NCBI GenBank assembly: GCA_002343445.1
Contig: DDSP01000033.1
Coordinates: forward strand, 61,770 to 125,769
Length of the DNA stretch: 64,000 nt
Reading direction: 5' to 3'
Source: Chthonomonas sp. UBA2387
GTDB lineage: Bacteria; Armatimonadota; Fimbriimonadia; Fimbriimonadales; Fimbriimonadaceae
This document shows, one piece after another, positions 9,820-18,012 of this stretch. Positions within the stretch are counted from its first letter, which is position 1; the number at the start of each line of letters is the position of its first letter. The position numbers and the translations under genes were made by a program. The notes below the pieces were generated by a model. The model saw only the letters and a program-made list of their open reading frames with translations. It made no database searches and was not told the DNA's origin.

Positions 9820-10011
9820 CTAGTTGCCGCGCAGGTCGTCCATCGGCGGGGCCGAACTCGCCTGCGGACCTCCCGCTTGCGGGGCGGCTTGGCCCTTGAG
9901 CGGAGCGGTCTTCGGCTTGTTGGCTTCCGCCACGTCTTCCGCAGATTCGCCCTTGGCGCACCCGACCGCGAACAACGCGGCCAGGCAGGACAGGAGAACG
10001 AGTCGCTTCAT
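9820..10011 (-). CDS. Small lipoprotein downstream of prepilin-like gene
   Basis: 63 residues with a clear signal peptide and lipobox (LFAVGC, Cys18). A short mature part rich in Ala, Pro, Gly and Gln ends in PPMDDLRGN. It follows the prepilin-like gene at 10016 by four bases, so the two are almost certainly cotranscribed, and a terminator follows. The same arrangement with a different small protein occurs at 20040-20264. Family not recognised; a partner role in assembly or anchoring of the pilin-like protein is conjecture. Confidence 0.78.
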   Translation of the reverse strand: MKRLVLLSCLAALFAVGCAKGESAEDVAEANKPKTAPLKGQAAPQAGGPQASSAPPMDDLRGN

Positions 10012-10015
10012 CCGA

Positions 10016-10858
10016 TTACTCGCGGGTGTCCCAGAGGTACTGGGAAGCGTCGGTCACGACGATGCTGGCCGCCGGGGTGTCCTTGGTCCAGTTCGTGCCT
10101 CGGGCCAGAGCGCCGGGGCTGAGCTTGGACGTGTGGCCGTCGGTGAAGGTCGTGGGGATCTGGCCGTTGGCGCGGGGCGCGTTCAGGCCGGTCCACTTGC
10201 CTTCCTGCTCGCTGGGGACCTGGTCGCTCCAGAAGCTGTCGGTTCCCCAACCGCCGCCGCACCAGTAGTCCGGGGTGGTGTAGCAGTCGGGAGCTTCGAC
10301 GGTGCCGATGGTCATCCAGCCGACGCCCGCACCGTACCACCAAATGCCGCCGTCGTTGCCGCGGCCGGTGCGCTCGGTGAACATGACCGTGCCCGCCGGA
10401 TTGGCGACGGAGGTCGAACCGATCGTGGTGATCGGCGTGGGCCACGTGCAGCAGAGCGACGGGCTCAGGTAGGTGTAGTTGTAGCCGTAGTTGACGAAGC
10501 GGGTGCCTGCGCGGCGAGCGATTTCACCGCCGCCGATCATGCCGCTGCTGAGCGGCGAACCATTGAGGTCCACGCTCTTCTGATACGGGTCGAGGAGCAA
10601 GGGCCAGCCGGCGTAGCCGCCCGCGGACGCCCAGGCGTCGGGGTCGTTGCTGTTCCACGTGCCGACCGGGACGAAGTTGTCGTCGTTGTCGTTCGCGTAC
10701 ATGATCTGCGCGAGGCCGATCTGCTTGACGTTGCTGATGCTGGCCGCGCCCTTGGCGGTCGCCTTGGCCTGAGCATAGACGGGGAAGAGCATCGCCGCGA
10801 GAATCGCGATGATGGCGATGACGACAAGGAGCTCGATGAGCGTGAAGCCTTTTCGCAT
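10016..10858 (-). CDS. Type IV prepilin-like protein (N-terminal cleavage/methylation domain)
   Basis: 280 residues. The class III signal MRKGFTLIELLVVIAIIA gives a prepilin peptidase site after Gly4, with Phe5 and Glu9 as in pilins and type II pseudopilins. FPVYAQAK and ISNVKQIGLAQIMYANDNDD follow, the form typical of the large paralogous families in Armatimonadota and Planctomycetes. The globular part contains Cys pairs and WWYGAGVGW and ends near TFTDGHTSKLSPG, a variant of the H-X9-DG motif. It is probably a surface or pseudopilus-associated protein; its target is unknown. GGAGGAA lies ~12 bases before the start. Three relatives are at 20271, 21197 and 47942. Confidence 0.87.
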   Translation of the reverse strand: MRKGFTLIELLVVIAIIAILAAMLFPVYAQAKATAKGAASISNVKQIGLAQIMYANDNDDNFVPVGTWNSNDPDAWASAGGYAGWPLLLDPYQKSVDLNGSPLSSGMIGGGEIARRAGTRFVNYGYNYTYLSPSLCCTWPTPITTIGSTSVANPAGTVMFTERTGRGNDGGIWWYGAGVGWMTIGTVEAPDCYTTPDYWCGGGWGTDSFWSDQVPSEQEGKWTGLNAPRANGQIPTTFTDGHTSKLSPGALARGTNWTKDTPAASIVVTDASQYLWDTRE

Positions 10859-10897
10859 GGTGTGTATTGGTTCCTCCGAGACGGACTCGCAGTGGTC

Positions 10898-10970
10898 CCT
10901 CGCGGTGACCCGACGGATCGGTAGCAGCTCGATCCGTCAAGGGCCGTAGCGAGGTAGTACGTCAGGCTAC
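10898..10970 (-). promoter_or_regulatory. Structured 5-prime leader of prepilin-like gene
   Basis: A nested hairpin: 10898-10903 pairs with 10949-10954, and 10912-10920 pairs perfectly with 10930-10938 across a 9-base loop. A small GTAG/CTAC hairpin (10954-10957 with 10967-10970) adjoins. It ends ~40 bases before the start codon at 10858. No known riboswitch consensus fits. The rest of the 268-base gap to cstA holds only the possible cstA promoter. Confidence 0.4.
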
Positions 10971-11081
10971 CAGCGGGAATCCCACGATTCTCGGAAACCG
11001 CCGCCGATTTCATCGGTCGTTCATCGCCCTTGGTCCCACGTTCAATCGCCGTTCATGCGCCTATTTCTACCGTGAACGCGA

Positions 11082-11087
11082 TATAGT
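11082..11087 (+). promoter_or_regulatory. Possible -10 element for cstA
   Basis: TATAGT lies 40 bases before the cstA start codon and resembles a sigma-70 -10 box. No convincing -35 hexamer sits at the usual distance, so this is weak. Confidence 0.3.
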
Positions 11088-11126
11088 GGAGAGCGACTTC
11101 GGCAACCGGAGTCCGAACGGCACACC

Positions 11127-12824
11127 ATGAGCTTGCCCATCATCGCCCTGTGCACCGGTTTGGTGCTGGTCGTCGCGTACCGCACGTACGGCACCGTTCT
11201 GGCACGCCTGTTGCGTTTGTCGGACGCCAACGTCACTCCCGCTGTCGCCATGCGCGACGACAACGACTTCCTCCCCATCGAGCCCAAGTTCTTGCTCGGG
11301 CAGCACTTTTCGGCCATCGCGGCGGCGGGTCCGATCGTCGGGCCCATCATCGCCGGATTGCTGTTCGGATGGGGGCCGGCCCTCGTCTGGATCATCGTGG
11401 GCTCCATCCTCATCGGGGGCGTCCACGACTTCACAGCCCTGGTCGCTTCCATCCGGCACCGGGCGCGCACGATCCCCGAAGTCGTTCGCGAGCACGTGAG
11501 CCCTCGAGCCTTCGTGCTGTTTCTGGTGTTCATCTGGCTGACGCTCGTCTACATCATCGTCGCGTTCACGGACATCACGTCGGCGGCGTTTGTGGGTTCT
11601 CAGGCGCTGGAGAACGGCCAAGTCGTGAAGGGAGGCGGCATCGCGACGTCTTCCCTGCTCTACCTGCTGTTGCCCGTCGCGATGGGCCTGCTCCTGCGGT
11701 TCACCAAACTCAGCCTCTCGGCCGCCACCGTGATCTTCGTTCCACTCGTGGTGGGCGCGATCTGGGTCGGTCAGATGATCCCGATGGACGTCGAAGGTTG
11801 GCTGAACATGTCGGGCCCCGACGCCCAGAAGGTTTGGGACGTGGTGATCCTCGGCTACTGCGTATTGGCAGCCGTCGCCCCGATGTGGTTGCTGCTGCAG
11901 CCGCGCGGGCACTTGGGAGGCTACTTCCTCTACTTCTTCCTCATCGTGGGCGGGCTCGGCATGCTCTTCGGGGGCAGGCCCATCGAGTACCCGGCATTCT
12001 TGGGCTGGACCAGCGAGAAGGGCGACACGCTCGCGCCGATCCTGTTCATCACCATCGCGTGCGGCGCGGTCAGTGGCTTCCACGCACTGATCGCCAGCGG
12101 CACAACCTCGAAGCAGTTGGCCCGGGAGAGCCAAGCCAAGATCGTCGGCTACGGCACGATGCTCATGGAGGCGGGCGTCGCGGTTCTTGCCCTGAGTTGC
12201 GTGATGGTGCTCGCCAAGGGCGACCCGTTGACAGGGCAATCGCCGAACCTCGTGTTCGCCTTCGGGATCGGTTCGATTCTCGAAAAGGTGGGCATCCCCG
12301 CCGTTCTAGCCATCTCGCTGATGCTCATGGCGTTCACCACATTCGTGTACGACACGCTCGACGTGTGCACTCGGCTGGGCCGGTACATCGTTCAGGAACT
12401 CACGGGCTGGCAGGACCGCAAGGGTGCGTGGATCGGCACGATCTTGACCGCGGGCGTGCCGTTGTTCTTCGTCATGCAGAAGTCCCTTGACGCTGCGGGC
12501 AAGCCCATCCCGGCGTGGCGCACGTTCTGGTCGTTGTTCGGTGCCTCGAACCAACTGCTCGCCGCGCTCACGCTGCTCGGCATCACCGTGTGGCTCGTGC
12601 GAACGCGACAGGCCCGCTGGCCGCTCTTCGTCACCGGCCTTCCGGCTGTGTTCATGTATGGCATGAGTTGCTGGGCGTTGGTGGGCTTGGTTTCGAAGGC
12701 GCAGGTGGCCGCCGTGGCATGGGTCGGGGTCATCCTGCTGGGACTCGCCGCATGGATGGCCGTCGAAGCCGTCCTCGCCATCTTCCGGCCCACCCGAGTC
12801 GAACCCCTTTCGGCCACGCCTTGA
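11127..12824 (+). CDS. cstA: Carbon starvation protein CstA-type peptide/pyruvate transporter
   Basis: 565 residues, a polytopic inner-membrane protein with roughly 14 hydrophobic segments. N-terminal features of the CstA family are clear: YRTYGTVLARLLRL, FLPIEPKFLLGQHFSAIAAA, GPIVGPIIAGLLFGW and GGVHDFTALVASIRHRARTI. Escherichia coli relatives import peptides or pyruvate under carbon limitation. It is shorter than the ~700-residue enterobacterial form but matches shorter clades. The next gene begins within its stop codon (TTGA overlap). Confidence 0.92.
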   Translation: MSLPIIALCTGLVLVVAYRTYGTVLARLLRLSDANVTPAVAMRDDNDFLPIEPKFLLGQHFSAIAAAGPIVGPIIAGLLFGWGPALVWIIVGSILIGGVHDFTALVASIRHRARTIPEVVREHVSPRAFVLFLVFIWLTLVYIIVAFTDITSAAFVGSQALENGQVVKGGGIATSSLLYLLLPVAMGLLLRFTKLSLSAATVIFVPLVVGAIWVGQMIPMDVEGWLNMSGPDAQKVWDVVILGYCVLAAVAPMWLLLQPRGHLGGYFLYFFLIVGGLGMLFGGRPIEYPAFLGWTSEKGDTLAPILFITIACGAVSGFHALIASGTTSKQLARESQAKIVGYGTMLMEAGVAVLALSCVMVLAKGDPLTGQSPNLVFAFGIGSILEKVGIPAVLAISLMLMAFTTFVYDTLDVCTRLGRYIVQELTGWQDRKGAWIGTILTAGVPLFFVMQKSLDAAGKPIPAWRTFWSLFGASNQLLAALTLLGITVWLVRTRQARWPLFVTGLPAVFMYGMSCWALVGLVSKAQVAAVAWVGVILLGLAAWMAVEAVLAIFRPTRVEPLSATP

Positions 12825-13561
12825 GTCTACGTCCGACACGCGAAGCACCCGTCAGCCGCCAAGGTGCGGTCAGTCCCGCGTGCGTCGCCTACCAAAGCGG
12901 CCCTGTCGCCGAGGTCCTCATGGCGATGGATCGGCAAGGCATCACGGGCACGATCTATGTCTACGCTCCAGTGGCCGTGGACATGGTTCGCCTGCTCCGC
13001 TCGGCTGTCTTGGCGGGGCACGAGATCGGCAACGCCGCGCTGATCCATCTGACGGACGAAGACGGGCTGCTGATGACCGAAGACCCCGAGGTGCTCAAGC
13101 GCGAGATCGCCGAGACCGAAGACTTCATCGCCCAAGTGCTTCAGGACAAGCGCAACCACTCGCTGGCGCTCGCGCTCGCGCCCGACTCGCGCGGCCCGGA
13201 GCGGGTGCTCGATCAGATCGCCCAAGCACTCAACTTGCTCGCGATGGAGGAACTCCGCAATTGGGGTCCACGCACGTGGCTGACCGGATCCCACGGCCTG
13301 AACGTGCCACCCGTGGATCGCCGAAGCGTCCTGAGCTGGAACGTCCGGGACGGCGACGGGGTGGTGAGACAAGCCATTCAGGCGCGGGGCTGGGCAGTGC
13401 CGCGATTCGATCCACCGATGCAAAGCGCCGGGGAGTCCTCGCTCGACGGCTTCGCCGAGATGTGCCGCTTGGCCGCCGAGGCCCGGGATCGGGTGTGGGT
13501 CGGCTCGGTCCACCAGGCCTCCATCGCTCTGACCAAGGGCAACCTCGTTCTGGACGCTTGA
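12821..13561 (+). CDS. Polysaccharide deacetylase-like (NodB-fold) protein, probably catalytically dead
   Basis: 246 residues if translation starts at the TTG overlapping the cstA stop; starting at the ATG at 12920 would remove the first conserved strand. VSPACVAYQSGP, ITGTIYVYAP and VLAGHEIGNAALIHL line up with NodB features (TFDDGP, KATFFV, AEGHEIGNHTxxH). The catalytic and metal Asp pair is replaced by Gln-Ser and the first metal His by Ala. The fold seems retained but deacetylase activity unlikely. It is coupled to cstA and lies 50 bp before the HdrD-like gene. Some other TIM-barrel-like carbohydrate protein cannot be excluded. Confidence 0.5.
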   Translation: MSLRPTREAPVSRQGAVSPACVAYQSGPVAEVLMAMDRQGITGTIYVYAPVAVDMVRLLRSAVLAGHEIGNAALIHLTDEDGLLMTEDPEVLKREIAETEDFIAQVLQDKRNHSLALALAPDSRGPERVLDQIAQALNLLAMEELRNWGPRTWLTGSHGLNVPPVDRRSVLSWNVRDGDGVVRQAIQARGWAVPRFDPPMQSAGESSLDGFAEMCRLAAEARDRVWVGSVHQASIALTKGNLVLDA

Positions 13562-13610
13562 GCGCCCCAGCCGGTAGGACTTCCGCGTTGGGTGTCGAAA
13601 CCCACGTGTT

Positions 13611-15617
13611 GTGACGCCGACGCGAGCCGAATTCATGCACTTCCAGCCCTGGGAGAAGGTGCTGTCGTACGTGCTGGTTTTCGCCGCCGTCGGCTACATG
13701 GGGTGGCAAATCTGGCAACGGGCCAAGCTCTGGCGCAAAGGCAAGCCGCTCGACTGGAAGCCTGACCCCGTGGGCAACGTCCTGCGGTACGTGCTGGGTC
13801 AGCGCAAGGTTCAGGGCGCGCGTCCCCGCAGCGGGGCGCCGATGCACCTGCTCATCTTCTACGGGTTCCTGACCCTGTTCATCGGGACCTCGCTGCTTGC
13901 CGTCAACACGTACAGCGAGATGCTGTTCGGGTTCAAATTCCATCAGGGGGGCTATTACCTCGCCTACGAGATGGCGCTCGACGTCATGGGCGTGGCGTTC
14001 GTGGTCGGCGTGATGTGGGCCATGGGGCGGAGGTTGCTCGCCCGCCCGCCATCGGTCGGCCATCAGACGTCCGATCTGCTCGCCTTGGGCCTGCTGCTGG
14101 TCTTGGGCGTCACGGGGTTTTGGCTGGAGGCGGCGCGCATGGCCAACTCGCCCCAGCCCTGGGATTGGTCGGCACCGGTCGGCCACTGGATGTCGGGCTG
14201 GATCGGGCCGGTGTCCCCCGGCATGTACAAGGCCGTTTGGTGGTTCCACTTGGCGTGGGTGTTGGTGTTCTTTGCCGTGTTGCCGCGCATGCGGATTCGG
14301 CACCTCGTGTTGGCCATCTTCAGCACGGGTGGATCGCCTCAACGGGCGCCGAGCCACCTTGTGCCGCTGAGCATGGAGGAGGTCGAGCAGACGGGCAAGA
14401 TCGGCGCTTCCGAGCCCTCCGACTTCAGCCGATGGCATCTGCTCTCGCTGGACGCCTGCATGGAGTGCGGAAGGTGCACCGACGTTTGTCCGGCGCACAA
14501 CGTGGGCAAAGCGCTCAACCCCAAGCAGGTCGTGCAGAACCTGCGCGGCGCGATGGAGACGGGCGGCAACGTCGTCGAGGCGGCAGGGTTCGAGCCGCTG
14601 ATGGACTGCACCACGTGCGGCGCGTGCGTCGAGGTCTGCCCCGTGAACATCCGCCACGTGGACCTGATCGTGGACGCCCGGCGCAACCTGGTCGCCGAAG
14701 GGCAACTGTCGGGCACGGGAGCCACAATGCTCCGCCAACTCGCCGGGACCGACAGCGCCTGGGGCCAGAACCGGAACGACCGCGAAGCGTGGATGAAGGG
14801 GCTCGACGTGCCCCTTTGCCGCGACGGAGGCGCCTTCGACGTGCTGTTCTGGGTGGGCTGCGCGGGGGCCACCGATCCCGGCGCGATCCGCACCACGCGA
14901 GCCGTGGCCCAGTTGCTGACCAAGGCCGGTGTGCGGTTTGCGTGTCTGGGCAAGGAGGAGTCTTGCACCGGCGACCCGGCAAGGCGTCTGGGCGACGAGT
15001 TCCAGTTCCAGGAGCAGGCCGCCAAGCTGGTGCCCGTGTTCGAGAAGTACGGCGTCAAGCGCATCGTGACCACATGCCCGCACTGCATGAACACGCTCCG
15101 CCACGAGTACCCCGACTTCGACGGGCGCTACGAGGTGGTTCACCACACGCAGTTGCTCGCCGAGCAGATCGCCAAGGGAAGGTTGAAGGCTGCCTCTCCC
15201 GCACCGGGTGCGGTCACGTTCCACGACCCGTGCTACCTCGCGCGAGCCAACGGCGAATCCGATGCGCCGCGCGCTCTGGTGGGCGACGAGAGCGGTTTCA
15301 ACGCCGACCGCGCTCCCGTCGTCGCGTGGGTCCAATCCGAGCCGGGACAACCCCTGCGCAGGCTTGCCGAACCCGAGCATCGCGGCCCGAAAACCTTGTG
15401 TTGCGGGGCCGGGGGCGGCAGGATGTTCATGGAAGAGCCCACCGACAAGCGTCCGAGCGATCGGCGGGCCAAGGAACTGCTCGCCACAGGCGCGAAGACC
15501 GTGGCGGTGGGTTGCCCCTTCTGCCGCATCATGCTCGACGCGGGCATCAAGGCGCAGAGCGAAGAAGACATCCGGCTCGTGGACCTCGCCGAACTGTTGC
15601 AGGAAGCCAACCCGTGA
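13611..15617 (+). CDS. Membrane-bound iron-sulfur oxidoreductase, HdrD/GlpC-like with NarI-like domain
   Basis: 668 residues. The N-terminus (~1-260) holds about five membrane helices with histidines, like the cytochrome b-type gamma subunits of nitrate reductase. Two 4Fe-4S motifs follow: CMECGRCTDVCP from Cys283 and CTTCGACVEVCP from Cys333. Two CCG-type cysteine-rich domains end the protein (CTGDPARR near 450; FHDPCYLAR near 540 with TLCCGAGGGRMF near 596), as in heterodisulfide reductase HdrD and glycolate or glycerol-3-phosphate oxidoreductase subunits. It probably passes electrons between quinone and a soluble donor. The start is GTG 13611 or ATG 13635. The stop overlaps acpS (GTGA). 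Confidence 0.88.
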   Translation: MTPTRAEFMHFQPWEKVLSYVLVFAAVGYMGWQIWQRAKLWRKGKPLDWKPDPVGNVLRYVLGQRKVQGARPRSGAPMHLLIFYGFLTLFIGTSLLAVNTYSEMLFGFKFHQGGYYLAYEMALDVMGVAFVVGVMWAMGRRLLARPPSVGHQTSDLLALGLLLVLGVTGFWLEAARMANSPQPWDWSAPVGHWMSGWIGPVSPGMYKAVWWFHLAWVLVFFAVLPRMRIRHLVLAIFSTGGSPQRAPSHLVPLSMEEVEQTGKIGASEPSDFSRWHLLSLDACMECGRCTDVCPAHNVGKALNPKQVVQNLRGAMETGGNVVEAAGFEPLMDCTTCGACVEVCPVNIRHVDLIVDARRNLVAEGQLSGTGATMLRQLAGTDSAWGQNRNDREAWMKGLDVPLCRDGGAFDVLFWVGCAGATDPGAIRTTRAVAQLLTKAGVRFACLGKEESCTGDPARRLGDEFQFQEQAAKLVPVFEKYGVKRIVTTCPHCMNTLRHEYPDFDGRYEVVHHTQLLAEQIAKGRLKAASPAPGAVTFHDPCYLARANGESDAPRALVGDESGFNADRAPVVAWVQSEPGQPLRRLAEPEHRGPKTLCCGAGGGRMFMEEPTDKRPSDRRAKELLATGAKTVAVGCPFCRIMLDAGIKAQSEEDIRLVDLAELLQEANP

Positions 15618-15970
15618 GCGAACGTCTTGTGGGCATCGGCACCGACCTCGTCGAAGTGGCCCGCATCCGCGAAGCCATGCGCCACCCCCGGTTTGCCCGC
15701 CGCATCTTCACCGAACGCGAACGCGAGCTGATCGGGGCCGACCCCTTGCGCGCGGCGGGAAGGTGGGCGGCCAAGGAGGCCGTGGCCAAGGCGTTGCGCC
15801 TGGCGGGAAGCCTCTCGTGGCAGGAGGTCGAGGTGCTGAACGCGCCGGACGGTGCGCCGGTCGTTGGGTTGCCAGAACGGCTGAGCGACGTGCGGGTGAT
15901 GCTCTCGATCAGCCACGAGCGCGGCTACGCCCTGGCGATGGCGGTCGCGACGTCCTTAGAATCCGCCTGA
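15614..15970 (+). CDS. acpS: Holo-[acyl-carrier-protein] synthase
   Basis: 118 residues from a GTG that overlaps the preceding stop (GTGA). VGIGTDLVEVARI near the N-terminus and FTERERELI and RWAAKEAVAKAL further on are the AcpS signatures; the Asp of the first and Glu of the third bind magnesium. It transfers 4-phosphopantetheine from coenzyme A to the acyl carrier protein. The coupling to an iron-sulfur oxidoreductase gene has no obvious metabolic meaning. The 3-prime end overlaps the convergent gene by 15 bases. Confidence 0.93.
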   Translation: MSERLVGIGTDLVEVARIREAMRHPRFARRIFTERERELIGADPLRAAGRWAAKEAVAKALRLAGSLSWQEVEVLNAPDGAPVVGLPERLSDVRVMLSISHERGYALAMAVATSLESA

Positions 15971-16690
15971 GATCGTGATCCAAGGCGTCGTGTAAGCCCG
16001 CGACGAAGGCTCGCCCGCGAACTGGTAGCCGCCCCGGAACTCCAGGTTGAACGACAGCATGCCCTTGTACACGTAGCCCAGGCCGGCACCGACCTCGACG
16101 CGGTTTTCCGTGCCCGATTTGCGCTTCTGGCTGGCCCACATCTGCCCCACGCCGTACGCCCACAGGCGACCGTTCTCGTCCCGATGCAGAATGGTGCCCG
16201 GCCGAACGCGGACGGTGGCCAACGCGTCGTCGGCCCGAGAGACCCAGAACGCCTCGGCATACAGGTCGCCCACGGCCTTGCCCTTCTCCCAAAAGTCGCC
16301 GAACACGAGGCCGATGCGGTAGTCCGGCTTGCCGACGTTTTCGCCCAGGATGCCCGCCCCGGCGCTGGCCGTGAAGAACGCCTTGTCCTGCGGGCCGAAG
16401 TAGTAGCGGTAGCCCACACCCGCCACGCCGCCTCGGCTGGCGAACTGGAACGGCAGGTCGCTGCCCCGGCTGTCGAACGTCTCGTTGCGGAAGAACCCGT
16501 GGATCTCGTGCTGCCCGTAGCGGTAGCCGTACCGCCCGATGATGGCCGTGGACGTGCCGGTGAGCCGGTTGTAGACGGCCTCGCTGTACACCCCGAACAC
16601 CATCTTGCCGCTGGGAACCTGCGCGAACGACGCCAACGGCAGGCAGGTGAGGAGGCTGACAAAAGCGGCTCGCGTGGTCATGGGGTCCAT
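15956..16690 (-). CDS. Secreted or outer-membrane beta-rich protein, unknown
   Basis: 244 residues from the ATG at 16690, or 241 from the ATG at 16681. A signal peptide ending ASFAQ precedes a body of alternating aromatic and glycine-rich strands (IIGRYGYRYGQHEIHGFF, GVAGVGYRYYF, AGLGYVYKG) that ends in SGGF, with a terminal Phe as in outer-membrane barrels. I do not recognise the family. A small porin-like or surface barrel is an inference from strand pattern only. It lies 44 bases downstream of the tetraheme gene in the same direction and may be cotranscribed. Confidence 0.72.
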   Translation of the reverse strand: MDPMTTRAAFVSLLTCLPLASFAQVPSGKMVFGVYSEAVYNRLTGTSTAIIGRYGYRYGQHEIHGFFRNETFDSRGSDLPFQFASRGGVAGVGYRYYFGPQDKAFFTASAGAGILGENVGKPDYRIGLVFGDFWEKGKAVGDLYAEAFWVSRADDALATVRVRPGTILHRDENGRLWAYGVGQMWASQKRKSGTENRVEVGAGLGYVYKGMLSFNLEFRGGYQFAGEPSSRAYTTPWITISGGF

Positions 16691-16734
16691 TGTAACTTCG
16701 GCATCCGGGGCGGGGCTTTGGAGAGGTGACGGGC

Positions 16735-18003
16735 TCAGTGCTTGATTCGCTCCCAGTACGCCGCGAAGTCGAACCCCGGGCTGTGGTCGGGTACGTGGCA
16801 CGGGGCGCACGACCCCGCTCCCACCTTCGCCATTTTGCCCTTGCCCGGATCGGCGACATGCGCCGCGCCCGGACCGTGGCAACTCTCGCAGCCCACGTCG
16901 GCCAATCCGGGCGTGTGCGCGCGCGACTTGAATCCCGTATCTCGGTCGAGGCCGACCACGTGGCAGCCGACGCACTCGGGGTCCGCGTCGTGGCCGGTCT
17001 TGTCGAGGGTGGCCAACGCCCCGGCGTGTTGCGAATCCTTCCACACCGTATAGGCTGCGGCGTGACAGATGCCGCACGCGTCCGAACCCGCGAACGCCTC
17101 GCCCTTGCTGCGCGGGCGGCGGGCGAGAAGGTTTTCGGAGCGGACTCGGTCTTGATACTCGCGGTAGAGGGCGGCGGCGCGGTCGTCGTCCACCAGATCC
17201 GCGCCGAGCTTGATCGGCCGGTATCCCCGAAGCGATCCTGCGGACCACTCCAGCCTGATGACGTGCTTGCCTTTCTCGCCGGGGCTGACCAGCCACGTCG
17301 CGCCCACCTTGACCGGTTCGTTGGGCGGGTCGCCGGGCGATCGGTAGACCACGAGGGCCAGCTCGGGGTGTGCTTCGGCCGTCCTGCGGGCGTCGTCGAG
17401 GCGACCGTCGAGCAGCAAGATCGGGACTTTGCCTTCGGCCCTGGCTTGGTCCACCAATTCTTGAACCGCTGCCTGCAACGGAACCGCCGAATCGGCAAGG
17501 CGGCTGGCCATCAGCGCAGAATCCACCGATGCCGCACCGATGAGGAACGGGCCCTTGGTGCGCGTGCGAGGCAAACCCAAGGTACTTCCGGGACCGAGCG
17601 AAAGCGTGGTCAGCCGGTCTTGGGAGAGCCGTGCGACGCTCGCAATCACGCCAACCCCGAGACGCGCGTCATCGGCCGCCAAACCGACGGCGTCGGCGCC
17701 CATGCTCGCCATCAACTCCGCCATGGTCTCGGCTTTCAGCTCGCTTTGGCGGCCCAAGCCGCCCGCCAACGGCCCGAGTTCCAGTGACAGGGTGCGTTCG
17801 GAGGCAGCGTTGCGAACGACGGTCGCCCGGCGCATCACGCCACCGACCATGGGCTTCGCGCACCCGCATGGCGCCAGATACCCGGCGGTGTCGCCACCGA
17901 CCACGATGGTCCACGTCTCGGGCTCGGCGCGGGGGAATGCGGCCAACCCGACGCCCAACGCGCCGAGCACCAGACACCAACGCTCAAGCCAGGACTTTGC
18001 CAC
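16735..18003 (-). CDS. Metallophosphatase-like protein with four c-type haems
   Basis: 422 residues with an N-terminal export signal. The first ~270 residues resemble a 5-prime-nucleotidase-like phosphoesterase fold. They carry the motif GGDTAGYLAPCGCAKPMVGG, typical of bacterial proteins that fuse such a domain to cytochrome c. Four CxxCH sites follow: Cys310-His314, Cys344-His348, Cys372-His376 and Cys399-His403, in the cytochrome c554-like arrangement. It is probably a periplasmic electron-transfer protein; phosphatase activity is uncertain because several metal ligands are not evident. It starts nine bases after the DUF1573 gene. Maturation would need the ResB-CcsA system, present at 56-58 kb. 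Confidence 0.85.
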   Translation of the reverse strand: MAKSWLERWCLVLGALGVGLAAFPRAEPETWTIVVGGDTAGYLAPCGCAKPMVGGVMRRATVVRNAASERTLSLELGPLAGGLGRQSELKAETMAELMASMGADAVGLAADDARLGVGVIASVARLSQDRLTTLSLGPGSTLGLPRTRTKGPFLIGAASVDSALMASRLADSAVPLQAAVQELVDQARAEGKVPILLLDGRLDDARRTAEAHPELALVVYRSPGDPPNEPVKVGATWLVSPGEKGKHVIRLEWSAGSLRGYRPIKLGADLVDDDRAAALYREYQDRVRSENLLARRPRSKGEAFAGSDACGICHAAAYTVWKDSQHAGALATLDKTGHDADPECVGCHVVGLDRDTGFKSRAHTPGLADVGCESCHGPGAAHVADPGKGKMAKVGAGSCAPCHVPDHSPGFDFAAYWERIKH

Positions 18004-18012
18004 GGATCACCA

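Noticed and set aside
12515..12820. N-terminal extension of the deacetylase-like gene through cstA
   Set aside because: The extended frame is low-complexity Arg/His-rich shadow of cstA; the TTG at 12821 fits better.
13230..15380. A 716-codon minus-strand frame opposite the HdrD-like gene
   Set aside because: Fe-S and CCG motifs on the plus strand are decisive.
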